Shown here: positions 25,801 to 34,039 of the stretch, in pieces
How the letters are laid out: each line of letters starts with the position of its first letter
Position numbering within the stretch: position 1 is the stretch's first letter
Source of the DNA: Gammaproteobacteria bacterium
GTDB lineage: Bacteria > Pseudomonadota > Gammaproteobacteria > PIVX01
NCBI GenBank assembly: GCA_003353785.1
Contig: PIVX01000018.1
Coordinates: 1-34,039 of the forward strand
Direction: 5' to 3'
DNA: 34,039 bases
Made by a program: the position numbers and the translations under genes
Notes under the pieces: generated by a model
Databases searched by the model: none
What the model saw: only the letters and a program-made list of their open reading frames with translations
What the model was told of the DNA's origin: nothing

Positions 25801-27144
25801 ATGTTAAAAACATTAAGACAGAGCTCGTTTAAAATAACTGAACCAATAATGTCTAACTCATTTAAAAAAGATATACTTAAAATATTAATTTTTGCTATTT
25901 CCCTATTAATATTAAAGTTAGATTTTACCTCTATTACCAATAATATTGAATTAACAATTATTGCCTTTGCTAAAACAATGCTAGCAAACAAAGATTACGC
26001 ACTACTTCAACTAAGGGGGGTATATTATCTTGATGAGGGCCCTCTAGTTGTTTGGTTGCATGTTTTAGTGCTGAAGTTATTTGGTGATAATTTAACTATG
26101 CATCGGGTGTTCACGGGGAGCTTTGCTATTCTGGGGTCAGGAATTATCCACTATTTAGTAAGTATTAAAATTTCTTTAAGAATTAGCTGGATAACTATTA
26201 TTTTATGGTTCACCTGCCCTTTATTTTTTATTCTATCTGGAATGGTAAATTCAGATGTAATTCTTGCCATATCAACTCTACAGTTTTTATTAAGCTTCTG
26301 GATCATTGTTTCAGGTAAAAATAATATAGATAAATCTATATATTGGATAATGGCTATAAGCTTTATAATTACTTTTTTAATTAGTGGGTTATTTTCGATA
26401 ACTTATTTATTTATCACGATGATGATCAATTATATTTTTAACTCATGTGATTTTACTAGATTAAAAAACATACCAAGACTTATTTTCTTAATGATACTGC
26501 TATTATGTAGTTTATGGTTGATTTGTGCGTCTCTAGACAGTTCTGAATTTCTATATGAGTTTCTAATGTTCCAATATTGGAAAGAATTAACATTTTTTAA
26601 TTTAGATGTTTTAATCGGCTTATTATTATTTGTATGTTTATTTGTTATGAGTGGTTTTCCTTGGGGGATACTATTTTTTATTGCTGTTGTAGATGCTCTG
26701 AAAAATAAAAAATCTTTTGATAGTGATCAAAAATATTTGATTTCTATAATGTTAACAGGACTTTTGATTTTCTGTCATCTAAAAATCCATGAGTTAGTTA
26801 TAGTTTTAGTAATATTATTTGCAGCTTTTATTTTACTAGCTAAATTTATTGATGCCTATAGGTTTCAAAGAGTGGGTTTATATATCAAAAGAGCTATAGG
26901 TCAGATAATAATAGGAACAATTGCTATTAATATATTATTAATAGGGTTTGTTTTAATCCAAGATAATATTATCTGGTTTCACAAAATTTGTTTTACGTTA
27001 GGAATATTAATAGTATCACTTTTCCCTCTGACATATAATAATAGTCTTATTAAATATGGTTTACATGCTACATTTGCTCGATTAGCAATTTATAATGTTA
27101 TTGTGCTTACTATGTTAGTTAAATATAAATATTATTTATTATGA
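25801..27144 (+). CDS. GT-C-like (ArnT/PMT-type) membrane protein
   Basis: A 447-residue protein with about ten hydrophobic segments. Its first external loop resembles ArnT-type glycosyltransferases, which move sugars from a lipid carrier: FAKTMLANKDYALLQLRG, then YYLDEGPLVVWLHVLVLKLFGDN. The catalytic Asp of the family's DE pair appears to be Ile here (NNIELTII), and the protein lacks the soluble C-terminal part of ArnT. It may be a divergent or inactive member. ATG 25801 has no Shine-Dalgarno sequence; ATG 25849 is an alternative. Its stop codon touches that of the convergent asnS. Confidence 0.7.
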   Translation: MLKTLRQSSFKITEPIMSNSFKKDILKILIFAISLLILKLDFTSITNNIELTIIAFAKTMLANKDYALLQLRGVYYLDEGPLVVWLHVLVLKLFGDNLTMHRVFTGSFAILGSGIIHYLVSIKISLRISWITIILWFTCPLFFILSGMVNSDVILAISTLQFLLSFWIIVSGKNNIDKSIYWIMAISFIITFLISGLFSITYLFITMMINYIFNSCDFTRLKNIPRLIFLMILLLCSLWLICASLDSSEFLYEFLMFQYWKELTFFNLDVLIGLLLFVCLFVMSGFPWGILFFIAVVDALKNKKSFDSDQKYLISIMLTGLLIFCHLKIHELVIVLVILFAAFILLAKFIDAYRFQRVGLYIKRAIGQIIIGTIAINILLIGFVLIQDNIIWFHKICFTLGILIVSLFPLTYNNSLIKYGLHATFARLAIYNVIVLTMLVKYKYYLL

Positions 27145-28542
27145 TTAATATTCTATATTTCCAGGTGTTCTAGGGTATGGTATGAGGTCACGAACATTTT
27201 TAACTCCAGTTATATAACCTATTAGTCTTTCTAGACCTAGTCCAAATCCACCATGAGGTACTGTTCCGTATCGTCTCAGATCTAAATACCAAGATAAACT
27301 ATTTTGATCTAAGTTAAGTTGTTCTATTCTTTTTTCAAGTAGGTCTAGTCTCTCTTCTCTTTGGCTGCCACCGATAATTTCACCAATCCCAGGTGTTAAT
27401 ATATCCATAGCAGCAACTGTTTTATTGTCGTTATTAAGTCGCATATAGAAACTTTTGATATCTTTCGGATAATCTGTTATAACGGTTGGTTTTTTTGTTA
27501 AATTCTCACATATATATATCTCATGTTCTGATTGTAGCTCTGATCCCCATTGAATAGGGAATTGAAATTTTTGTTTTGAAGAGGATAAGTAATTAATTGC
27601 CTCAGTATAACTCATCCTGGCAAATTCAGAATTTATTATCATTTCTGATCTTGATATTACGTCTTGATCTATAAAGTTTGCAATGAATTTAAAGTCATCA
27701 GATCTTTCTTCTAAAACAGTTTTAACTATATATTTTAAAAGTTTAATGGCTAGATCAATTACATCTGATAATTTAGCAAAAGCAATTTCTGGTTCGATCA
27801 TCCAGAATTCTGCTAAATGCCTACTAGTATTAGAATTTTCTGCTCTAAAAGTTGGTCCAAATGTATATACTTTGGAGAGTGCTTGACAATATGCTTCTAA
27901 ATTTAATTGTCCTGAGACAGTAAGAAATGCTTCTTTACCAAAAAAATCTTTTGAATAGTCAATCTTACCATTATCATCGTATGGTAAATTTACCAGATCT
28001 AAAGTACTAACACGGAATAATTCTCCAGCTCCTTCGCAATCATTTGATGTGATAATAGGAGTATGGATCCATAAAAAACCTTGCTTAGCTAAAAAATTGT
28101 GAATAGCTTGTGAACATGAGTGCCTTATTCTAGTAATGGCTGACAAAATATTAGTTCTTACTCTTAAATGAGATACTTCACGTAAATATTCAAGTGTATG
28201 TTTTTTCGGTTGGATTGGATAGTTAGCTGGAGAATTAACCCATCCAATAACACTAATGGAACTTACTTGCATCTCATAGTTTTGATTTTTTCCCTGAGAC
28301 TGGACGATTTCCCCTACGGCATTAATAGAACATCCTGAAGTTAGTCTAAGTATTTCCGTATTGTAATTAGACAATATATTGGGAGCGACTAATTGTAAGT
28401 TACCGAAACAGCTACCGTCGTTGATATCTATAAAAGAAATTCCAGATTTAGAATCTCTTTTAGTCTTTACCCAGCCATTGACACTTATTATTTGATTGGT
28501 ATGATCAACAGATAATATTTCTTTGATAGAACTAGGTTGCAT
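27145..28542 (-). CDS. asnS: Asparaginyl-tRNA synthetase
   Basis: Class IIb synthetase charging tRNA-Asn directly. An OB-fold anticodon domain ([18 protein letters not shown]) is followed by the catalytic core with motif 2 [19 protein letters not shown] and motif 3 [15 protein letters not shown]; the C-terminal YPRTPG is typical of AsnRS. At 465 residues it matches E. coli AsnS (466). The cell therefore does not need to make Asn-tRNA-Asn by transamidation. No abnormality is seen. Confidence 0.97.
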   Translation of the reverse strand: MQPSSIKEILSVDHTNQIISVNGWVKTKRDSKSGISFIDINDGSCFGNLQLVAPNILSNYNTEILRLTSGCSINAVGEIVQSQGKNQNYEMQVSSISVIGWVNSPANYPIQPKKHTLEYLREVSHLRVRTNILSAITRIRHSCSQAIHNFLAKQGFLWIHTPIITSNDCEGAGELFRVSTLDLVNLPYDDNGKIDYSKDFFGKEAFLTVSGQLNLEAYCQALSKVYTFGPTFRAENSNTSRHLAEFWMIEPEIAFAKLSDVIDLAIKLLKYIVKTVLEERSDDFKFIANFIDQDVISRSEMIINSEFARMSYTEAINYLSSSKQKFQFPIQWGSELQSEHEIYICENLTKKPTVITDYPKDIKSFYMRLNNDNKTVAAMDILTPGIGEIIGGSQREERLDLLEKRIEQLNLDQNSLSWYLDLRRYGTVPHGGFGLGLERLIGYITGVKNVRDLIPYPRTPGNIEY

Positions 28543-28648
28543 AATTATTGTAGTTGAAATCTTATTTGCGTATTATTAGCATGTGGAAAAAGAAAGTCAA
28601 TTATTTGTTGAGTTAGATATAATTTTAGAGGGGCTTTGTTAAAATATT

Positions 28649-29533
28649 ATGAAAAAAAAATCTAATTTATTACTTGTACTATGTTGTTATTTAATATTCA
28701 TTATTTTAGGTGCTCATTCTTCAGTAAATTTAGTGTTGGGCAGTAAATATATTATTAATGGAGGAGTCTCTTATTTTAAAGTTAGTATATCGGACAAAAA
28801 TATCAAAAATATAATGGTAAAATTTCAGCAACATAAAATATCTTTGATGGTTATTCCCAAAAATCAGTTCATTGGTTTTATCGGTGTAAATTATGATATA
28901 CAACAAGGAAAATATCCCATAGATATTTCGTGGGAAAGAAATAACAAAAAATTTACTAAAAAATATTATATTATTGTACAAGAAGGCGATTATCCATCTT
29001 CAAAACTTAAAGTTGATGGTAAGAGAGTTATTTTAAATAACTTAGATAGAAAAAGAGCTGCTGATGAAAAAAATATGCTAAAGGAGCAAATATTTGGTAA
29101 CCCACATGAAATAGTACATTGGAATGAAAAATTTAATAAACCTCTAACATCGGTTATCACAAGTCCATTTGGAGTAAAGAGAATCTTTAATGGCAAGAAA
29201 AGTTCACATCATAGTGGAGTAGATTTTCGTGCTCCAGTTGGCACAAAAGTTAAACCAATAAATAGAGGGGTCGTACGATTAACCAAAAATTTATTTTATG
29301 GTGGCAACGTAATTATTGTTGATCATGGTAGTAATATATTTTCTAGTTATTCTCACTTGAGTGAATTTAAGGTAAGAGAGGGTGATTTAGTTGAAAAAAA
29401 TCAAGTACTAGGATTATCTGGCAATACTGGAAGAGTTACAGCACCGCATTTACATCTTGGCATTAAGTTAAATGGAGTAACGGTTAACCCTATAACATTT
29501 ATAGATTTATTTAATAAAGTAATATTTAGATGA
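28649..29533 (+). CDS. M23 (LytM-type) metallo-endopeptidase
   Basis: Envelope enzyme that cuts peptidoglycan cross-bridges. An N-terminal signal segment (residues 5-21) is followed by a beta-rich M23 N-terminal domain (about 25-110). The catalytic domain has all zinc ligands and the helper histidine: H188 and D192 in HHSGVDF, H236 in YSHLS, H267 and H269 in PHLHLG. It is therefore predicted active, unlike regulatory relatives such as EnvC. LCC near residue 12 is not a good lipobox. A perfect TATAAT at 28618-28623 lies upstream, but without a clear -35. Confidence 0.93.
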   Translation: MKKKSNLLLVLCCYLIFIILGAHSSVNLVLGSKYIINGGVSYFKVSISDKNIKNIMVKFQQHKISLMVIPKNQFIGFIGVNYDIQQGKYPIDISWERNNKKFTKKYYIIVQEGDYPSSKLKVDGKRVILNNLDRKRAADEKNMLKEQIFGNPHEIVHWNEKFNKPLTSVITSPFGVKRIFNGKKSSHHSGVDFRAPVGTKVKPINRGVVRLTKNLFYGGNVIIVDHGSNIFSSYSHLSEFKVREGDLVEKNQVLGLSGNTGRVTAPHLHLGIKLNGVTVNPITFIDLFNKVIFR

Positions 29534-29595
29534 ATATCAGATAATGCTGGTACTAACTTATTCGGGTTTAGGTTTATCCAAACATTATCTGATAT
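29534..29595 (+). terminator. Inverted repeat after the M23 gene
   Basis: atatcagataatg (29534-29546) and its exact complement cattatctgatat (29583-29595) flank a 36-nt loop, directly after the stop codon. The long loop makes it a weak terminator at best; it may instead stabilise the mRNA end. Confidence 0.4.
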
Positions 29596-30131
29596 AAACT
29601 TTATTTATAAATTCTTAAGTTTTGTTTTTTATCATTCCTATCGATTAATCAATTTATTTTAGATAAATATATAATAGTAAATTCTTCATGCTTAAGTTAT
29701 GCATGAATATGTAAGTAGAAAGATCGTAAAGATACCAGAAAGATATAGAATACCGTAAGAATGCATTACTAAACAAATAATTACCTATTTATTTGATATC
29801 AAGGAAATGAATGTTAAAAATTAATTGTAAATAATAATAAATATCGGTAAAAATGGTATTTCTTTAGAATATTAAGTAATATACTAGTATTTATGAATGG
29901 TTTAGCGTGTTTTCATGGCTGTTTTATATGAAGCTTATTAAAAGCTTTTGATAACTAATTATCCTAAATTATGAAAATAATTTTAACAGTTGGCTTACAT
30001 TTAGAAATTGATGTAATTTCTAAATAGTATTTAGGTCTAGAACTGTGTAAATAAATTTGGCATAATATAGTAATTACTAATTGTATAGATAAATTATGAT
30101 CTTTAAATATAAAAAATAAAATTGTTATATT
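29596..30131. other. Long AT-rich gene-free stretch
   Basis: About 530 bp with no reading frame of note, no tRNA-like or riboswitch-like structure and no insertion-sequence match that I can see. Confidence 0.5.
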
Positions 30132-31301
30132 ATGGTACATACAGATAAAATTTTATTCATAATGTTTGTTATATTTTCCGGGACTGCTTTACTGTCTACG
30201 ATAGCTTTGTTTACTCGTCAGTCCTTGCTTGTTGCTTATATGGTACTGGGAGCCTTATGTGGTTCTTGGGGGCTTATGCTAGTTACTGATCCAGAATTAA
30301 TTATGCAAATTGGTGAGGTAGGTATAATGTTTCTATTGTTCCTATTAGGATTACATTTACAACCTCAAAATTTGGTACATACGTTGAGTAAGGTTACCTG
30401 GGTTGGTTTGATCAGTTCTTTAATTTTCATATTAATAGGCTATAGTGTCTCAATTTATTTTGATTTCACCAGAATAGAAGGGATAGTAATAGGTGCTTCC
30501 TTAATGTTTTCAAGTACAATTATTGGGTTGAAATTGCTTCCTACTACAATATTACATCACCAACATACTGGTGAAGTTATGATAAGCGTTTTATTAATGC
30601 AAGATATATTGGCTAGTGTAGTATTATTATTACTGCACGGGTCTCAAGATGGATTCTCATATGTTGATACAGGACTAGTGATTGTTTCGTTACCAGGATT
30701 GATAGTATTCGCATTTATAGTAGAAAGATATGTTCTTTTGCCGTTATTTACTAGATTTGATCAGATCCAAGAGTATATTTTTATACTGTCAATTGGATGG
30801 TGTTTAGGGTTATCGCATTTAGCGGGTTATCTAGGTTTATCAGAAGAAATAGGAGCTTTCATTGCAGGTGTTGCTCTGGCATCTAGTCCAATTTCTCTGT
30901 ATATTGCAGAAAGTTTGAAACCACTTAGAGATTTCTTTTTAGTAATGTTCTTCTTTTCTGTTGGTGCCGGATTTAACTTTGATTTTCTTGGTATTGTACT
31001 TTTACCTGCTATTATACTCTCAATTACTTTGCTAATAGTAAAACCTTTAGTTTATACATTTTTATTACGAAGAATAGGCGAAACTAAACAAGTATCAAAT
31101 GAAGTAGGTTTACGTCTTGGGCAGGCAAGTGAATTCTCTTTATTGGTGGCAAGTCTTGCAGCAGGATTTACCATAATAGGTGAAGTTGCTAACTATTTGG
31201 TACAAGCAACCACTATTATCACATTTGTAGTATCTTCTTATATAATTGTGTTTTCTTATCCTACTCCAATGGCTATGACGGAAAAAATGCGTCAGGACTA
31301 A
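30132..31301 (+). CDS. Kef/CPA2-type cation:proton antiporter, membrane domain only
   Basis: A 389-residue membrane protein of the CPA2 family. Characteristic parts are GEVGIMFLLFLLGLHL, SSTIIGLKLLP, LLMQDILAS, SEEIGAFIAGVALASSP and FFFSVGAGFNF. KefB and KefC have a C-terminal TrkA-N nucleotide-binding domain; this protein stops after the membrane domain, like many short homologues. It probably exchanges K+ or Na+ for protons. It stands alone, with no visible ribosome binding site. Confidence 0.92.
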   Translation: MVHTDKILFIMFVIFSGTALLSTIALFTRQSLLVAYMVLGALCGSWGLMLVTDPELIMQIGEVGIMFLLFLLGLHLQPQNLVHTLSKVTWVGLISSLIFILIGYSVSIYFDFTRIEGIVIGASLMFSSTIIGLKLLPTTILHHQHTGEVMISVLLMQDILASVVLLLLHGSQDGFSYVDTGLVIVSLPGLIVFAFIVERYVLLPLFTRFDQIQEYIFILSIGWCLGLSHLAGYLGLSEEIGAFIAGVALASSPISLYIAESLKPLRDFFLVMFFFSVGAGFNFDFLGIVLLPAIILSITLLIVKPLVYTFLLRRIGETKQVSNEVGLRLGQASEFSLLVASLAAGFTIIGEVANYLVQATTIITFVVSSYIIVFSYPTPMAMTEKMRQD

Positions 31302-31499
31302 TTTGTAATTTTATGGCTTTATATAATTCATTTATCACATTTTTTTAGTCAATCCCTTTGTTAAAGGTTTCTTTCAAATGAATTGACAAGAAGGTTTTAA
31401 GTAAAATTTAGCTAATACTTGACATAACTTGTCCTATAAGTCACCATACCAAGCGCGGAGCATCTTTAACTGTATTATTAAATAAAAAACTGAATAAAA

Positions 31500-32408
31500 A
31501 TGATTTTTCCTGGGCGATCTAGTAAATCAATTGCCACAAAAGTAGCAAATAAACTTAAACTTAAAATGGGGCGTTCCGATATATTGAACCATTTAGATGG
31601 TGAAATAAATGTTAAAATTTTTGAGAATGTCAGTTCAAAGGAAGTTTTTATATTTCAATCTATATCTCCTCCAGTAAATGATAATTTGATGGAACTATGC
31701 CTAATTTCAGATGCTTTGCGTAGAGGTTCTGCAAGAAATATTATAGCTGTTATTCCTTACATGGGTTATATGAGACAAAATCGTAGTTTTATATATCCAA
31801 GAGAACCTATTTCATCTAAGTTAATTGCTGATTTATTACAGAGTGCTGGAATTTCTAGAATTTTGACGATTGCGATGCATTCTAATGAAATTCAAGGGAA
31901 TTTTAGTATTCCAATAGATGATATATATAATAATAATACTGTACTAACAGATCTTAAAGATTTATCGAGTACTTCTCAGTATGCTATTGTGTCTCCTGAT
32001 ATTGGTGGGATCAAAAGAGCCAGAAGTGTTGCTGAGTATTTTCCGGATGCAGAGTTTGTTGTAATTAATAAAAAACGTCATAGTAAATCAAGTGTTTCTA
32101 CACTTGATATTATAGGTTGTGCTGCAGATAAAGATTGTCTTATTATCGATGACATTGTGGATTCTGGTAATACATTATGTTCCGCAGCAAAAGCGCTAAA
32201 AAAGAATCATGCTCGTTCAGTAAGGGCGTATGCTACTCATGCTGTATTATCTGGATCTGCTATAGAGCAAATTAATGATTCAGATTTAGATGAACTAATA
32301 ATATCTGATACAATAGAATTTTGTGAAGATAAATTAAGACAATATAAAAAGATAAAACAAAGAACAGTTGTAGATATTATTGTTAAAGCAATAGCGGAAA
32401 TTATTTAG
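31500..32408 (+). CDS. prs: Divergent ribose-phosphate pyrophosphokinase (PRPP synthase)
   Basis: Makes PRPP from ribose 5-phosphate and ATP. At 302 residues it is slightly short. The PRPP loop IIDDIVDSGNTLCSAA is intact, as are NDNLMELCLISDALRRGSA, VSPDIGGIKRARS and KKRH. Other usually invariant residues differ: AMHSNEIQGNF where DLHA-x-QIQGFF is normal, HLDGE for FSDGE, and MRQNR for ARQDR. The metal-binding His of that stretch is kept, but its nearby Asp is Ala. The enzyme could be active with changed regulation, or a second, specialised copy. No Shine-Dalgarno sequence is visible. Confidence 0.9.
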   Translation: MIFPGRSSKSIATKVANKLKLKMGRSDILNHLDGEINVKIFENVSSKEVFIFQSISPPVNDNLMELCLISDALRRGSARNIIAVIPYMGYMRQNRSFIYPREPISSKLIADLLQSAGISRILTIAMHSNEIQGNFSIPIDDIYNNNTVLTDLKDLSSTSQYAIVSPDIGGIKRARSVAEYFPDAEFVVINKKRHSKSSVSTLDIIGCAADKDCLIIDDIVDSGNTLCSAAKALKKNHARSVRAYATHAVLSGSAIEQINDSDLDELIISDTIEFCEDKLRQYKKIKQRTVVDIIVKAIAEII

Positions 32409-32470
32409 CTTTCTCACTATTGGGATAGTTAAGTAAATTTTATAGAAATAGATTATGCTGATTAAGAATT

Positions 32471-33148
32471 ATGAAAAAAACTGCATTAAGCAACTATGAA
32501 TTCACTAAGTGGGCAGAATTGTGGTATAAGGATTGTTCTATAAAATCAAGGCTGTTACAAAAATATCGTCCTTTTATTTGCCCATTTAAAGATTTACTAG
32601 AATTAATACCAGATGATGTAGACTCAATGCTGGATGTTGGTTGTGGAAATGGTTTTTTTTCTTTATTAGCATTGCAATATAATAAAATTTCTAATGCCAC
32701 AGGAATTGATCTTAATTCAAATAGTATATCTAATGCAAAGAAAGCTTTTGCGACACAAAAGATGCATATCTCTGGAACCGCAAAATTTATTTCTTCAGAA
32801 GCAGAATTATTTACGAATAGTACTAAATTTGATGCTATAGTAATGATCGATGTCTTGCATCATGTACCCAGTATAGAAGTAATAAGTTTTGTCGAAAGAT
32901 ACGTAAAACTACTTGCAGATAATGGAACATTAATTATTAAAGATATGGGAGTCAATTCGTGGTGGAGAAAAGCGGCTAACCAGTTACATGATCTTGTTAT
33001 AGCCAGAGAATGGATCCATCATATACCACCAACACAATTGGTAGAAATGCTAAAGAAAAGCGAGCTATGTTTAAGTAAGGATAAATATTTTGAGTGGAAT
33101 ACGTATTGGTATGAACATTATGCTTTTACTTATAGTAAAAAAGCTTGA
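32471..33148 (+). CDS. Class I SAM-dependent methyltransferase
   Basis: A 225-residue soluble protein with the methyltransferase core: MLDVGCGNGFFSLL (SAM-binding loop), TGIDLN (acidic loop), IVMIDVLHHVPS (motif with the HH), and NGTLIIKDMG. The substrate is not readable. It is followed at 9 nt by two membrane proteins and a fourth gene, all closely packed, which suggests a common task, perhaps modification of a lipid-linked or envelope compound. Confidence 0.88.
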   Translation: MKKTALSNYEFTKWAELWYKDCSIKSRLLQKYRPFICPFKDLLELIPDDVDSMLDVGCGNGFFSLLALQYNKISNATGIDLNSNSISNAKKAFATQKMHISGTAKFISSEAELFTNSTKFDAIVMIDVLHHVPSIEVISFVERYVKLLADNGTLIIKDMGVNSWWRKAANQLHDLVIAREWIHHIPPTQLVEMLKKSELCLSKDKYFEWNTYWYEHYAFTYSKKA

Positions 33149-33157
33149 GAAGTTAGC

Positions 33158-33499
33158 ATGAATACATATGTTATCTCATTTATTGCTGTTTTTCTTTCTG
33201 GATTTTTTAATTTTTGTGCGGGGGTATCGTTAAAAACATCAGTTATAAATAAAAGTAGAGCATTGCAACTTTATAAATATATAATTCTGGGTGTATTATT
33301 TTATGGACTAGCTTTTATTTTTTACTATATTTCATTAAAAAAATTATCGATAGCTATAGCATATAGTCTCGGTACAGCCACGACAATTTTCTTATTAACA
33401 TTACGTTCTGTTATATTCTTAAATAAGTCTATAACTTTAACAACGTTACTGGGATTTATTATGATCCCTATTGTTGTGTTGATGCTTACTTGGGAGTAA
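33158..33499 (+). CDS. SMR/DMT-like four-helix membrane protein, copy 1
   Basis: A 113-residue protein with four hydrophobic segments. YGLAFIFYYISLKKLSIAIAYSLGTA matches the third-helix region of small multidrug resistance (SMR) proteins (split here: YGLAFIFYY, LKKLSIAIAYS). The membrane glutamate of helix 1, essential for drug export in EmrE, is absent (AVFLSGFFNFCAGVSLK). It may thus be closer to ArnE/ArnF-type flippase subunits. It is immediately followed by a paralogue, and the two may form a hetero-dimer. Confidence 0.82.
   Translation: MNTYVISFIAVFLSGFFNFCAGVSLKTSVINKSRALQLYKYIILGVLFYGLAFIFYYISLKKLSIAIAYSLGTATTIFLLTLRSVIFLNKSITLTTLLGFIMIPIVVLMLTWE
33300..33369 (+). repeat. Copy 1 of a 70-bp near-identical repeat in the SMR-like pair
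   Basis: Differs from 33647-33716 by only two bases, whereas the rest of the two genes is clearly more diverged. Confidence 0.8.
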
Positions 33500-33504
33500 A
33501 AATA

Positions 33505-33849
33505 ATGAACATACCTTTTATTCCCCTAATTGCTATTTTTTGTACAGGGATCCTTAATGCCTCTGCTGGAATATTACTGAAAACATCGATCTTGAACAGA
33601 AGCACAGAAATAGAACTTTATATATATGTAGCTTTAGCTTTACTGCTTTATGGACTAGCTTTTATTTTTTACTATATTGCATTAAAAAAATTATCGATAG
33701 CTGTAGCATATAGTCTTACTACAGCTTTTACAATTTCTATATTAACGATATATTCTATTATTTTCTTTAATAAGCTTATAACTTTAACAATGGTATTAGG
33801 GCTTATTATGCTCCCTATTGCAGTAATGTTGCTTCTGCAAGGAGATTAG
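33505..33849 (+). CDS. SMR/DMT-like four-helix membrane protein, copy 2
   Basis: A 114-residue paralogue of the preceding gene, same length and four helices, with YGLAFIFYYIALKKLSIAVA identical to copy 1 at nearly all positions. It also lacks the helix-1 glutamate (IAIFCTGILNASAGILLK). The start ATG 33505 has GGGAG 8 nt before it, overlapping the end of copy 1; a TTG at 33490 is a worse choice. Stop to next start is 1 bp, so the genes are one operon. Confidence 0.82.
   Translation: MNIPFIPLIAIFCTGILNASAGILLKTSILNRSTEIELYIYVALALLLYGLAFIFYYIALKKLSIAVAYSLTTAFTISILTIYSIIFFNKLITLTMVLGLIMLPIAVMLLLQGD
33647..33716 (+). repeat. Copy 2 of the 70-bp near-identical repeat
   Basis: Direct repeat of 33300-33369, offset 347 bp, two mismatches. 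Confidence 0.8.
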
Positions 33850-33850
33850 A

Positions 33851-34039
33851 ATGTACTGGTTTTGTTTTTGGGAGCTATCGTTCTTCTTCTTATCTACAGT
33901 TATTGCAGATAAGCTTAAATTATCAGAATATATTGGTAAAATGCCAGCAACTATCATGATTAAGATAGTTCTATCGGCCTTTATTACACAAATGGCTATA
34001 GTATTGGAGTTAATAAACTATGTGAATTTTATTGTTCTA
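33851..34039 (+). CDS. Hydrophobic membrane protein, 3' end outside the window
   Basis: The frame is open from ATG 33851 to the last base (63 codons). AAGGAG lies 6 nt before the ATG, and the gene begins 1 bp after the preceding stop, so it belongs to the same operon. The visible part begins MYWFCFWELSFFFLSTVIA and has at least two hydrophobic segments. No family is recognised. Confidence 0.7.
   Translation, partial: MYWFCFWELSFFFLSTVIADKLKLSEYIGKMPATIMIKIVLSAFITQMAIVLELINYVNFIVL

Noticed and set aside
27142..27147. Touching stop codons of the GT-C-like gene and asnS as a sign of fusion or error
   Set aside because: Both proteins end normally, and convergent genes with no gap occur in compact genomes.
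28649..28720. Lipoprotein signal in the M23 protein (LCC near residue 12)
   Set aside because: The residue before the cysteine is Leu and the cysteine is inside the hydrophobic core, so it is not a proper lipobox.

Overview
This window comes from a low-GC (about 30% by eye) Gram-negative bacterium. The gene order murJ-ribF-ileS-lspA, the 932-residue IleS and the 858-residue ClpB are gammaproteobacterial in style. A yeast-type THI5 thiamin enzyme (known in bacteria chiefly from Legionella), several surface or secreted proteins with eukaryote-facing features, many transporters and decayed insertion sequences together suggest a host-associated, possibly intracellular gammaproteobacterium, perhaps Legionellales-like. 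The taxon is an inference. Genes use the standard code, with TGA as stop. Layout: 1-1146 holds the 3' end of a repeat-rich, charge-segregated protein. 1304-7172 is the housekeeping run murJ (lipid II flippase), ribF (FAD synthetase with a decayed kinase half), ileS and lspA. 7430-8781 (minus strand) carries a degenerate pilin and sppA. clpB follows in the opposite direction behind a heat-shock-like promoter. 11435-15619 is more accessory: a secreted protein ending in a perfect CaaX box, an ABC-F ATPase gene flanked by two remnants of the same IS200/IS605 family, and a small RMF-like protein. 15804-18793 (minus strand) is a compact thiamin operon: promoter, TPP riboswitch, possible Shine-Dalgarno-sequestering stem, THI5, THI4 and a ThiD2-ThiE fusion. 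THI5 retains the Lys and His that yeast uses for single-turnover HMP-P synthesis, and THI4 retains the Cys used as suicide sulfur donor. Together the three proteins could cover HMP-P synthesis, HMP-P phosphorylation, thiazole synthesis and coupling to thiamin phosphate without ThiC, ThiG or ThiD. 18928-24280 contains a Nudix hydrolase, an inverse-autotransporter barrel fused to a clan CE (Ulp1/YopJ-like) cysteine protease domain, an MFS transporter and a small outer-membrane barrel. 24457-31301 contains an NSS amino-acid symporter, a GT-C-like membrane protein, asnS, an M23 endopeptidase and a Kef-type antiporter. 32471-34039 is an apparent operon of a methyltransferase, two tandem SMR-like half-transporters and a truncated membrane protein, preceded by a divergent prs. 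The most interesting parts are the three-gene eukaryote-like thiamin operon, the autotransporter-linked protease and the CaaX-tailed exported protein. No tRNA, rRNA or CRISPR array was found.
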